Translations under genes and position numbers: made by a program | DNA from: Nocardioides sp. | GTDB taxonomy: Bacteria > Actinomycetota > Actinomycetes > Propionibacteriales > Nocardioidaceae | Reading direction: 5' to 3' | Length of the DNA: 62,407 nucleotides | Assembly (NCBI RefSeq): GCF_029937575.1 | Contig: NZ_JAPYPS010000021.1 | Span: 1-62,407 of the forward strand | The notes under the pieces: model-generated | Database searches by the model: none | What the model saw: the letters and a program-made list of their open reading frames with translations, nothing else | Told to the model about the DNA's origin: nothing | Part shown: piece by piece, positions 54,410 through 62,407 of the stretch | How positions within the stretch are numbered: position 1 is the first letter of the stretch | Layout: every line of letters begins with the position of its first letter

Positions 54410-55678
54410 GTGACTGCTACTCGTCCACCGACTCCCGCTCCCGCCCCGACCATGCGGCCTCAGGTCGACCGGGTGCGCCGTCGGCTGCGCCTGATGCTGG
54501 GCCCCTTCTGGGTGGTGCCCGCGATCTGGTCCGCCGCGTCGGTGGCCTTCGGCCTGCTGCTCCCCCAGCTGGACGAGGTGGTCGGCTCACCCGCTCTGCT
54601 CTTCAACGGGAGCGCAGACAGCGCCCGCTCGGTGCTCTCCACGACCTCGGGAGCGATGATCTCGGTCACCGGCCTGGTCTTCTCGATCACGATCGTGGTG
54701 CTGCAGCTGGCCAGCAGCCAGTTCTCCCCGCGCGTGATCGCGACGTTCCTGGAGGATCGCGTCACCCAGCACACCCTCGGCGTGTTCGTGGCCTCGTTCC
54801 TCTTCTCCCTCACCGTCCTGCGCTCGATCCCCGATCGAGGCAGCACCGAGGAAGGAGTGCCCGAGCTCGCCGTCACGATGTCGTTCCTGCTGGTCCTGGC
54901 TGCGGTGGCGATGTTCCTCGCCTTCATCCAGCACATCACCCAGTCCATCGCCGTCTCGACGGTGATCCGGCGGGTCGGCACCCAGACCCGGGCCCTGCTC
55001 GAGCGCAGTCGCGAGCGCCGTACGACGTTGCCGGACGTCGCACCCGAGCTGGCTGCCCTCGAGGGACAGACGGTCGCAACGGCCAGGAGGTCGGGCTACG
55101 TCGACAGCATCGACGCGGGCTCCCTGTGCCGTACGGCGGCCGAGCAGGAGGTCCGTATCGAGGTCCTCTACCCGCTGGGCAGCTTCGTGCCCGAGGGTGC
55201 CACGCTGGCGCTGGTCCACGGAGCCCGCGCCGACCCGGCCTGGGACGACCGGGTCTCGGCCTGCGTGCGGCTCGGGGCCGACCGGTCGATGGAGCAGGAC
55301 CTGACCTTCGGCTTCCGGCGGCTCGTCGACATCGCCGAGCGGGCGCTCTCCCCCGGTGTGAACGACCCGACCACGGCGGTCCAGGCCATCGACGAGCTGC
55401 ACGACATCCTGCGCCGGATGGTGCGCGAGACGACGGTCGTCGGGATCCACCTCGACGGCGACGGCATCCCTCGCGTCCTGACCCAGGAGTGGACCTTCGG
55501 GCAGTACCTCGACCTGGCGGTCGACGAGATCGCGCACTGGGGCGCCGACAGCATCCAGATCCCCCGACGGCTCGCCGAGATGCTCACCGACCTCGAGGTC
55601 GCGTCAGTGCCCGAGCACCTGCCCGCGATCCGCGCCAAGCTGGCGCACGTCGAGCCAGCTGGTGGTCATCTCCGTTAG
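54410..55678 (+). CDS. DUF2254 predicted membrane protein
   Basis: The 422-residue protein has four helices in its first 190 residues (for example WVVPAIWSAASVAFGLLLP and MISVTGLVFSITIVVLQLAS) and a cytoplasmic C-terminal part with SPGVNDPTTAVQAIDEL, the best conserved DUF2254 stretch. The function is unknown. GTG start at 54410. The gene is convergent with the CHAP gene at 55717, with no obvious terminator between them. Confidence 0.87.
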   Translation: MTATRPPTPAPAPTMRPQVDRVRRRLRLMLGPFWVVPAIWSAASVAFGLLLPQLDEVVGSPALLFNGSADSARSVLSTTSGAMISVTGLVFSITIVVLQLASSQFSPRVIATFLEDRVTQHTLGVFVASFLFSLTVLRSIPDRGSTEEGVPELAVTMSFLLVLAAVAMFLAFIQHITQSIAVSTVIRRVGTQTRALLERSRERRTTLPDVAPELAALEGQTVATARRSGYVDSIDAGSLCRTAAEQEVRIEVLYPLGSFVPEGATLALVHGARADPAWDDRVSACVRLGADRSMEQDLTFGFRRLVDIAERALSPGVNDPTTAVQAIDELHDILRRMVRETTVVGIHLDGDGIPRVLTQEWTFGQYLDLAVDEIAHWGADSIQIPRRLAEMLTDLEVASVPEHLPAIRAKLAHVEPAGGHLR

Positions 55679-55716
55679 TCCGTCGGGGTCCGCGGCCCAG
55701 ACGAACCTCGGAAGCA

Positions 55717-57120
55717 CTAGCTGACCGGCTCCGGCTGCTCGTCGGCGGCTGCGACGAGCCCGCCAGAGGCCGAGACCGCGACCCCTTGCTCGTACCCACG
55801 ACGCGTCGCCCCCTCGACCACGTGGAGCTCCTTGCCCTCGTAGGCGGCGACGAGCGGTAGGCGGGCGGTGTAGTTGCCCTCGACGACCTCCTTGTCGACG
55901 AGCCAGACATAGACACGCCGGCTCGGCTTGACCGACCACTGCGTGGGTACGGCGTGCACGGTCTCCCCGACCTGCACGGTGCCGCTGACTCGAGGAGGTG
56001 CGACCTGGTGGAACGTCGCTCGCTTCACGGGCTCGGTGCGCCCGCTCCTCAGCGTGCGCGAGGCGTACCCGCGTCGCTTGACGGTGACCCGCACCGAGAT
56101 GCGAGCCCGCGCGAGCTCCGGGGCGAGGCGGAGGCTGTCCGTGCGCGCCCCGCGGATCTTCGTGCCGTCCGCCAGCCAGCGATAGCTCGCTCGGGTCTGG
56201 GGCGTGGTCCTGCCCAGGTCTGCCGTCAGTCGCTCTGCCACGACCGCGCGTCCCCGCACGCGAGGTGCGCCGTCGACGCGGATCCGACCTCGTCGTACGC
56301 GGTCGCTGGCGGCGGTCGTGGCCGACGCCGGCACGTAGCCGAGGCGTCGCGCTGAGAGCTTCACCGTCAGCCGCTTCCCCAGGAAGCGCGGTGTGAGCTC
56401 GAGCGACGATTGCGTGGCCCCACGCACGGTTCGCCCGTCTGCCAACCACTGATAGCCGACGGAGACCCCGGACGGGCTCCAGGAGCCGGCGCCGACCCGC
56501 ACTCGCTCGCCGACTCGCAGCTTGCCGGCGATCCGTGGGAGCGCCCCGATCCGGCTCACCCGGGCATCGGCGAGGTGGATGAACCCGGTCGGCCACGCCG
56601 CCTCGCCGCGGCTGATCGTGCGCCAGCGGAAGTCGCCGTCGAAGATGTCCTCGGACACCCGGATCATGTCGGCGGAGACGACCTGCTCGACGTAGGCGAC
56701 GTGGCCGTTCTTGCCCCACCCACCCTGGTTGCTGTCCCACCAGGCGATCGACTGCACGGCCGGCGTCTGGTCCGTGATGCCGGGCAGCTCGTGGCCCCAC
56801 CGGTGGGCGTCCCCCGAGCCGCTCCACGGGCGCGAACCGGGGCCACCTGCCTGGATCACGCGGTAGGCCGCGTAGTTGGTGCAGTTGTGGCCGGTCACCA
56901 TGTTCCAGTAGCTGCGAGCGTTGGCGGAGCCGTAGCCGGCGTCGGAGTAGCCGTTGGCGCTGCAGGCGCCGTAGCCGACGCAGTGCACCGTGGCGGCACC
57001 GACAGCGCCGGGTGACGGCACGAGCAGCACGAGGGAGGCGATCAGAAGGCCGCGACCCGCGGGCGTGAGGGCGCGCCGTACTACGGACCATGGTGGGAGC
57101 ACGAAGGGATCGTGCCCCAT
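55717..57120 (-). CDS. Secreted CHAP-domain protein with Ig-like repeats (first paralogue)
   Basis: The 467-residue protein has a hydrophobic signal segment (about 18-42), a CHAP amidase/endopeptidase domain (about 60-190) and about four beta repeats of the form YQWLADGxxxxGAT. The catalytic Cys is in GHNCTNYAAYRVI and the His in GHVAYVEQV. It should cut peptidoglycan cross-links or stems. ATG 57120 is the first start giving a plausible export signal. A longer frame upstream is antisense-like noise. It is related to the CHAP gene at 57878. Confidence 0.86.
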   Translation of the reverse strand: MGHDPFVLPPWSVVRRALTPAGRGLLIASLVLLVPSPGAVGAATVHCVGYGACSANGYSDAGYGSANARSYWNMVTGHNCTNYAAYRVIQAGGPGSRPWSGSGDAHRWGHELPGITDQTPAVQSIAWWDSNQGGWGKNGHVAYVEQVVSADMIRVSEDIFDGDFRWRTISRGEAAWPTGFIHLADARVSRIGALPRIAGKLRVGERVRVGAGSWSPSGVSVGYQWLADGRTVRGATQSSLELTPRFLGKRLTVKLSARRLGYVPASATTAASDRVRRGRIRVDGAPRVRGRAVVAERLTADLGRTTPQTRASYRWLADGTKIRGARTDSLRLAPELARARISVRVTVKRRGYASRTLRSGRTEPVKRATFHQVAPPRVSGTVQVGETVHAVPTQWSVKPSRRVYVWLVDKEVVEGNYTARLPLVAAYEGKELHVVEGATRRGYEQGVAVSASGGLVAAADEQPEPVS

Positions 57121-57181
57121 CCGAGGGACGGCGATGCGGCGTTCTCCCACATTCCTGCGGGAGCGCGCCGCCTCCGGTGGG

Positions 57182-57802
57182 TCAGCTGAAGTCGAGGTCT
57201 CCGGTCCGCGAGCGCTTGAGCTCGTAGAAGTACGGCACCTTGGCGACGGCCAGGCATCCGTCCCACAGCTGACCGGCCTCGTCACCACGCGGGATCGCCG
57301 AGAGCACCGGTCCGAAGAAGGCAGTGCCCTCGATGGCGATCGTGGGCGTCCCGACGTCGTCGCCGACCTGGTCCATGCCCTCGTGGTGGGACTTCGCCAC
57401 GGCCTCGTCGAGCGAGGAGTCGTCCATCGCGTCGACCAGTTCGGGCTCCAACCCCGCCTCGGCCAGGGCCGCCGCGATCATGTCGCGGTCGAGGTCGGCC
57501 TTCTCGTGGTGGATGCGCGTGCCCATCGCGTTGTAGAGCGGCAGCAGGACGTCGTCCCCATGCTTGTGCTGGGCGGCGATCAGGACCCGCACGGGCCCCC
57601 AGCCCGGCTCGAGCATGGCGCGGTACTCGTCGGGGATGTCCTTGTCCTTGTTGAGGTAGGACAGGCTCATCACGTGCCACTTCACGGTGATGTCGCGCAC
57701 CTGCTCGACCTCGAGGATCCAACGTGAGCTGATCCACGCGAACGGGCACAGCGGGTCGAACCAGAAGTCGGCAGTCGGCGTCTTCTCGGTGGCAGCAGTC
57801 AT
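57182..57802 (-). CDS. DsbA-like mycothiol-dependent reductase homologue (Rv2466c family) with CPFA active site
   Basis: The 206-residue protein aligns almost end to end with M. tuberculosis Rv2466c as I recall it (FWFDPLCP, SRWILEV, KSHHEGMDQVGDDVGTPTI, FFGPVLSAIPRGDEAG). Rv2466c has a CPWC active site; here it is CPFA, so the nucleophilic Cys stays and the second Cys is Ala. ATG 57802 matches the homologue's N-terminus. It lies between two CHAP genes and near pepN, which is Rv2467 in M. tuberculosis. Confidence 0.9.
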   Translation of the reverse strand: MTAATEKTPTADFWFDPLCPFAWISSRWILEVEQVRDITVKWHVMSLSYLNKDKDIPDEYRAMLEPGWGPVRVLIAAQHKHGDDVLLPLYNAMGTRIHHEKADLDRDMIAAALAEAGLEPELVDAMDDSSLDEAVAKSHHEGMDQVGDDVGTPTIAIEGTAFFGPVLSAIPRGDEAGQLWDGCLAVAKVPYFYELKRSRTGDLDFS

Positions 57803-57877
57803 GTCAGGCACAACCTCGTGCGGCGGCGACTATTCCTCAGGACGCCGAGCAATGCCGAGCAATGCCGAGGAAGCAGC

Positions 57878-59515
57878 TCAGGGCTTCTTCCTGGGCTTCT
57901 TGACGACGACCTCGGTGAGCGCTCGACCGCGCAGCACGGTCTCGCTGCCGGCGTAGAGCACCTTGACCTTGCGGGTCCCGGCACGGAGGTCTCGCAGGAC
58001 CACCCGCGCGGCTCCGTTCTCCAGGCCCACGGTGGTGCTGGCCTTGCCGGACTTGATCGTGACCGGTCCGCTCGGGACCGCTCCGGGAGCCGAGACGAGC
58101 ACGCGCACCGCCGCCTTGCCCTTGCGACCCTTCGCCTTGAGCACGACGCTCGACGGCGTCGTGGTGCGTCCGAAGGAGAAGCGTCGGGCGATGGGCTGGT
58201 AGCGCGGCTTGCTCATCGTGACCTTGCCGATGATCTCGTGGCCGACGTCCGCGTCGGCGAGCTCGTACGTCGCCGCGTCCGCACCGACGATGCGCACCCC
58301 GTCGCGCCACCACGTGTAGGTCAGGGCCACGTCCTGCGGCTCGGTGACCCCGGGGACCAGGGTCAGGGCGGAGCCGTGGTGGTTGCGCCCAGTGGCCTCG
58401 AAAGGGGAGGTGACCTCGATGACGCCCTGGACCACGGGTCCCAACGCCTGTGGCGCCGGAGCCGTTGCCCTGACGAACCCGGCTCGTTGGGCAACCTCCA
58501 CGGCGGTGATCGTGGTCCCGACCATCGCCTTCGTGAGGGTCAGCTGCGGCTGACCCGACGATCCGGGGATCACCTTGCCGTCAGACTTCCACCGCAGCTC
58601 GGTGGTGTCCGGAGCAGTCGCCCATGCACCGGGTGTGGCGGTCAGGACGGCCTCCACCTCGGCGTCTCCGCTGATCTCGGGTGGAGTCGTGCTGACCAGC
58701 TCGCCCTTGACGACCGGCGTCGTCGCGGGGGTGTCCACCACTCCTGGGGTGAACTCCGCCTTGCTCGCCGTGACCCGCACCGAGAGCTGGGCGCCGACCT
58801 GGTCGGGCCCGGGCGCGAATGTCTGGGCCGTGGCGCCGGGGATCGGCACCAGGTCGGCCAGCCACTGGAAGCTGTAGCTCGGCTTGGGCTTCCAGCGACC
58901 CTTGGCCGCCTTCAGCGTCGCGCCCACCTGGGCGGTGCCGGTGATCCGCGGTGCCACCTTGTTGGTGACCTTCTTGTCGACGAAGTGGATGAACCCCGTC
59001 GGCCAGGTCGTGCCGTCCTTGATGATCCGGCGCCAGTGGAAGTCACCGCTCCAGGAGTCCTCCGAGATGATGATCTCGGTGTCGGAGACGACCTCCTCGA
59101 CGATGGCGACGTGGCCGCTGGAGCCGGCACCGGAGACGTTGCGGTCCCACCAGGCCACCGAGCCCACCGCCGGCACCTTGTCGGTGATGTCCTTCATCGC
59201 GTGGCCCCAGTTGTAGGCCATCCCGGTGCCGGACCAGGGGCGCTCGGTCGACATGCCGGCCTGGATCAGTCGGTAGGCGACGTAGTTCGTGCAGTTGTGA
59301 CCGGCGTACATCCGCCAGTACATCGTGTCGTTGGCCGCGCCGTAGCCAGAGCTCGGCATGCCGGCCTGGGCACACGGCTTGTATCCCGTGCAGAGGTACA
59401 CCGACGAGGCCGTGGCAGGCGGCGTGCCCGCGGGGACGACGGCTGGGAGCAGCGCACAGAGCAGCACGAGGGCGGCGCCGCGGCGCAGCAACGACGGGCG
59501 TGTGGGGGGAGACAC
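57878..59515 (-). CDS. Secreted CHAP-domain protein with Ig-like repeats (second paralogue)
   Basis: The 545-residue protein has a signal peptide (about 1-37), a CHAP domain (about 40-185; Cys in GHNCTNYVAYRLI, His in GHVAIVEEV) and four to five Ig-like repeats (FQWLADLVPIPGAT, YTWWRDGVRIVGAD). A last Ig-like domain rich in Lys follows. GTG 59515 gives the best signal peptide; ATG 59536 would add seven residues. The short upstream region (59516-59692) is unusually AT-rich for this genome and likely carries divergent promoters with pepN. Confidence 0.86.
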   Translation of the reverse strand: MSPPTRPSLLRRGAALVLLCALLPAVVPAGTPPATASSVYLCTGYKPCAQAGMPSSGYGAANDTMYWRMYAGHNCTNYVAYRLIQAGMSTERPWSGTGMAYNWGHAMKDITDKVPAVGSVAWWDRNVSGAGSSGHVAIVEEVVSDTEIIISEDSWSGDFHWRRIIKDGTTWPTGFIHFVDKKVTNKVAPRITGTAQVGATLKAAKGRWKPKPSYSFQWLADLVPIPGATAQTFAPGPDQVGAQLSVRVTASKAEFTPGVVDTPATTPVVKGELVSTTPPEISGDAEVEAVLTATPGAWATAPDTTELRWKSDGKVIPGSSGQPQLTLTKAMVGTTITAVEVAQRAGFVRATAPAPQALGPVVQGVIEVTSPFEATGRNHHGSALTLVPGVTEPQDVALTYTWWRDGVRIVGADAATYELADADVGHEIIGKVTMSKPRYQPIARRFSFGRTTTPSSVVLKAKGRKGKAAVRVLVSAPGAVPSGPVTIKSGKASTTVGLENGAARVVLRDLRAGTRKVKVLYAGSETVLRGRALTEVVVKKPRKKP

Positions 59516-59692
59516 GAGGACTACTGTCAAGCACATCCGTGGTGTTTCGCAACAATTTCCTCATAAATCACATCAGCCACATTGTCACGCACCTCGAATC
59601 ACAGGCGTGTCGTTCCGCGCGTCGCCGAGCGCTCGGCGGCCCCCTCCACTCCCGTGCCGACCGTCCTCCACGCGAGTGCGAGGATGACGGGC

Positions 59693-62278
59693 ATGCCTGG
59701 AACCAACCTCTCCCGGGACGAGGCCGCCACCCGCGCCGCCCTCCTGGACGTCACGTCGTACTCCATCGACCTGGACCTCACGACGCCGACGGACGCCGAC
59801 GACCAGTCCACCCCGACCACCTTCGGATCGACGACCACGCTGTCGTTCACGTGCAGCGAGCCCGGCGCGTCGACGTTCGCCGACCTCGTCGACGCCACCG
59901 TGCACGAGATCACGCTCAACGGCACGGCGCTGGACCCGGCGTCGTACGCCGACAGCCGGATCCCGCTGCCCGACCTGGCCGCCGACAACGTCCTGGTGGT
60001 CCGCGCCGACTGCACCTACTCCCACACCGGTGAGGGACTGCACCGCTTCGTCGACCCCGTCGACGATCGCGTCTACCTCTACTCGCAGTTCGAGGTGCCG
60101 GACGCGCGCCGCGTCTTCACGACCTTCGAGCAGCCCGACCTCAAGAGCGAGTTCACCTTCCACGTCACCGCGCCGGACCACTGGGTCGTCGTGTCGAACG
60201 CGCCGACCCCCGAGCCCGAGTCCGTCGAGGGCCGCCCCGGCGTTGCCGTGTGGCACTTCCCGACGACCAAGCGCATGTCGACCTACATCACCGCAGTCGT
60301 CGCGGGTGAGTACCACGGTGTCTTCGACACCTACGAGGGCAAGTTCGGGACGATCCCGCTCGGGCACTACTGCCGCCAGTCGCTGGTGGAGCACCTCGAC
60401 CGCGACGAGCTGGTGAAGATCACCCGGCAGAGCTTCGAGTTCTTCGAGGAGCAGTTCGCCTTCCCCTACCCCTTCGAGAAGTACGACCAGCTGTACGTGC
60501 CGGAGTACAACATGGGCGCGATGGAGAACGCCGGCTGCGTGACGCTGCGCGACGAGTACCTCCCCCGCAGCCGCCAGCCGCGCTCGTTCTACGAGTTCCG
60601 CTGCTCGGTGATCACCCACGAGATGGCGCACATGTGGTTCGGCGACCTCGTGACGATGAAGTGGTGGGACGACCTCTGGCTCAACGAGTCGTTCGCCGAG
60701 TGGGCCTGCTACTGGTGCGAGGCCGAGGCGACGGAGTTCACCGACGCCTGGACCGGCTTCGCCAACGCCCGCAAGCAGACGGGCTACCGCGCCGACCAGC
60801 TGCCCAGCACGCACCCGATCGCCGCGGACAACTACGACCTTGAGGCGGTCGAGGTCAACTTCGACATGATCACCTACGCCAAGGGCGCCTCCGTCCTGAA
60901 GCAGCTCGTCGCGTGGGTGGGCCTGGAGCCCTTCGTGGCCGGGCTGCGGCAGTACTTCCAGGACCACGCCTACGGCAACACCGAGTTCGGAGACCTGCTC
61001 GCCGCCCTCGAGAGGTCCTCGGGGCGCGAGCTCAGCGGCTGGGCCGACGAGTGGCTGCAGACCGCCGGCGTCAACACCCTCACGCCCGAGTTCGACCTCG
61101 CCGACGACGGCACCTACTCGCGTCTCGTGGTGCGCCAGAGCGCTCATCCCGACCAGCCGACGCTGCGCCGGCACCGCCTCGGCATCGGCTTCTACGACAC
61201 CGTCGCCAATGCCGACGGCAAGACCCGTCTGGTCCGACGCGACTACCTCGAGGTCGATGTCGACGGCGAGACGACCGAGATCTCCGAAGCCGTCGGGCTG
61301 CGCCAGCCCGACCTGCTGCTGCTCAACGACGGCGACCTGGCCTACGCCAAGATCCGTCTCGACGAGCGCTCGCTCGCCACCGCTGTCGCCGGCCTGTCGC
61401 TGCTCGACGACTCGCTGGCCCGCGCCATCCTGTGGGGGGCTGCCTGGGACATGACCCGCGACGCCGAGATGTCGGCCAGCGAGTACGTCACCCTGGTCCT
61501 CGGCAACATCGGTGCCGAGACCGACCCGTGGGGTGTCACCCGGATCCCGACGTTCGCCGCTCAAGCCGTCAACAGCTTCTCGGCGCCGGCCCACCGCACC
61601 GAGCTGAAGGCCCAGTGGGAGCGCGGCCTGCGCACCCTGATCGACGACGCGACCCCCGGCAGCGACCAGCAGCTCACCTTTGCCCGCAGCTATGCCGCCG
61701 CAGCGCGCAGCGACGAGGCGCTGGCGGACCTGGAGGCGCTGCTCGACGGCTCGCTGAGCATCGAGGGACTCGCGGTCGACACCGACCTGCGCTGGGCGCT
61801 GCTGACCGGACTCGCCGCCCGTGGTCGTGCCGACGACGCCCGTATCGACGAGGAGCTGGCGGCCGACAACACCATCTCGGGGCAGGAGCACGCGGCTGCC
61901 GCGCGCGCCGCGATGCCGACCCCCGAGGCCAAGGAGCGCGCCTGGAAGCAGGCGATGCTCGACCCCACCACCCCGAACGAGACCGCGCGCAGCGTCGTCC
62001 TCAGCTTCATGCGCCCCGACCAGGACGACGTGCTGGCGCCGTACGTCGACAAGTACCTCGACGCCGTCGGCACCACGTGGGAGACCCTGGGCGCCCACAA
62101 GGGCTCGACTGCTCTCGAGTACATCTTCCCCAAGCCGCTCGCCTCGGCCGAGCTGCTCGAGAAGGTCGATGCATGGCTGGCCACGGCCTCGGCCAACGCG
62201 GGTGCCCTGCGCTACGTGCGCGAGGGGCGTGCCGAGGTGGCGCGGGCTCTTGCTGCTCAGGCGTGTGACGCTGGCTGA
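59693..62278 (+). CDS. pepN: Aminopeptidase N (M1 family)
   Basis: The 861-residue cytosolic zinc peptidase has GAMEN at 275-279, the zinc motif HEMAH (His309, Glu310, His313) and the third ligand Glu332 in LNESFAEW. A C-terminal ERAP1-like helical domain (about 520-861) completes the usual size. ATG 59693 gives MPGTNLSRDEA, matching the family start; ATG 59684 adds three residues. Open frame upstream of these is not conserved. Confidence 0.96.
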   Translation: MPGTNLSRDEAATRAALLDVTSYSIDLDLTTPTDADDQSTPTTFGSTTTLSFTCSEPGASTFADLVDATVHEITLNGTALDPASYADSRIPLPDLAADNVLVVRADCTYSHTGEGLHRFVDPVDDRVYLYSQFEVPDARRVFTTFEQPDLKSEFTFHVTAPDHWVVVSNAPTPEPESVEGRPGVAVWHFPTTKRMSTYITAVVAGEYHGVFDTYEGKFGTIPLGHYCRQSLVEHLDRDELVKITRQSFEFFEEQFAFPYPFEKYDQLYVPEYNMGAMENAGCVTLRDEYLPRSRQPRSFYEFRCSVITHEMAHMWFGDLVTMKWWDDLWLNESFAEWACYWCEAEATEFTDAWTGFANARKQTGYRADQLPSTHPIAADNYDLEAVEVNFDMITYAKGASVLKQLVAWVGLEPFVAGLRQYFQDHAYGNTEFGDLLAALERSSGRELSGWADEWLQTAGVNTLTPEFDLADDGTYSRLVVRQSAHPDQPTLRRHRLGIGFYDTVANADGKTRLVRRDYLEVDVDGETTEISEAVGLRQPDLLLLNDGDLAYAKIRLDERSLATAVAGLSLLDDSLARAILWGAAWDMTRDAEMSASEYVTLVLGNIGAETDPWGVTRIPTFAAQAVNSFSAPAHRTELKAQWERGLRTLIDDATPGSDQQLTFARSYAAAARSDEALADLEALLDGSLSIEGLAVDTDLRWALLTGLAARGRADDARIDEELAADNTISGQEHAAAARAAMPTPEAKERAWKQAMLDPTTPNETARSVVLSFMRPDQDDVLAPYVDKYLDAVGTTWETLGAHKGSTALEYIFPKPLASAELLEKVDAWLATASANAGALRYVREGRAEVARALAAQACDAG

Positions 62279-62303
62279 GGGGTGATGTCCGCGGACCGGG
62301 GTC

Positions 62304-62350
62304 GGCTCTGCGGGGTCGGCCGGCTCTGCGGGGCGGCCGGGTCTGCGGGG
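62304..62350 (+). repeat. Short direct repeats downstream of pepN
   Basis: Three copies of a 12-mer, GGCTCTGCGGGG twice (62304, 62322) and GGGTCTGCGGGG once (62339), occur at 17-18 bp spacing right after pepN. The rest of the 129-bp right end shows no gene. Confidence 0.7.
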
Positions 62351-62407
62351 TGGGTCTTGGTGGTCGCGGTGGTGGGGGCCGCGCGCGTAGCCGACCTGCT
62401 CCCGCCG

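Noticed and set aside
51433..55860. A 1475-codon open frame on the + strand through metG and the MOSC gene
   Set aside because: It is antisense to genes with clear catalytic motifs and is rich in Arg/Gly/Ala/Asp, typical of the shadow frames that very high GC leaves open.
59516..59692. A riboswitch (such as ydaO/c-di-AMP) ahead of the CHAP gene
   Set aside because: The AT-richer region is too short and shows none of the conserved helices; I see only possible promoter elements.

Overview
The window is high-GC actinobacterial chromosome, most likely from Nocardioides or a close relative (Nocardioidaceae). The evidence is the very strong G/C bias at third codon positions, frequent GTG starts, chains of genes coupled by 4-bp ATGA/GTGA overlaps, and several gene neighbourhoods I recall from Mycobacterium tuberculosis: mfd-mazG-eno-divIC-DUF501-ppx, cbs next to a GDSL esterase, and an Rv2466c-like reductase near pepN. 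There is no sign of phage, plasmid, insertion sequence or CRISPR; it reads as core genome with a few accessory insertions.

Layout. (1) 1-4.3 kb: a MoxR/Mg-chelatase-like ATPase cut by the left edge, a WS/DGAT acyltransferase, a class III nucleotide cyclase, a YchJ-like protein and an APH-fold protein. (2) 4.3-6.8 kb: a three-gene operon (DUF35 zinc-ribbon protein, SCP-x type thiolase, crotonase) behind a near-perfect KstR operator, pointing to steroid or sterol side-chain catabolism. (3) 6.8-10.4 kb: a complete osmoprotectant/quaternary-amine ABC importer. (4) 10.5-18.1 kb: cystathionine beta-synthase, GDSL esterase, Bax-inhibitor-1 protein, a large OafA-type acyltransferase, an odd tRNA with a UAA anticodon, peptide deformylase and an ACT-domain protein. 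(5) 18.2-30.5 kb: the conserved mfd-lipoprotein-mazG and eno-divIC-DUF501-ppx blocks, separated by a secreted phytase-like esterase with a PHO-box-like promoter element and an APC permease. (6) 30.8-34.9 kb: a secreted M36 metallopeptidase and a lipoprotein lytic transglycosylase. (7) 34.9-46.2 kb: an 11-kb Pst phosphate operon of unusual composition. (8) 46.4-51.7 kb: cysQ and a small sulfated-polysaccharide cassette. (9) 51.7-62.3 kb: metG, MOSC protein, DUF2254 protein, two CHAP-domain wall hydrolases around a mycothiol-reductase homologue, and pepN.

The part that looks least described is the phosphate operon, in the order pstC-pstA-pstS-(878-aa membrane-anchored binding-like protein)-(sortase fold)-(833-aa secreted protein with two nearly identical PstS-like modules)-pstB. 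The sortase-fold protein has lost both the catalytic His (now Arg) and Cys (now Val), so it is probably a structural or scaffolding pseudo-sortase. PstS itself is held by a C-terminal membrane segment rather than a lipid. A PHO-box-like direct repeat lies upstream of pstC and another upstream of the phytase-like gene, so the two regions probably belong to one phosphate-starvation regulon.

A second functional link is cysQ beside two sulfotransferases: CysQ removes the 3'-phosphoadenosine 5'-phosphate those enzymes release. A third is the KstR box in front of the DUF35/thiolase/crotonase operon. The 77-nt class-I tRNA with anticodon UAA at 16946-17022 is also unusual, because tRNA-Leu(UAA) normally has a long variable arm.
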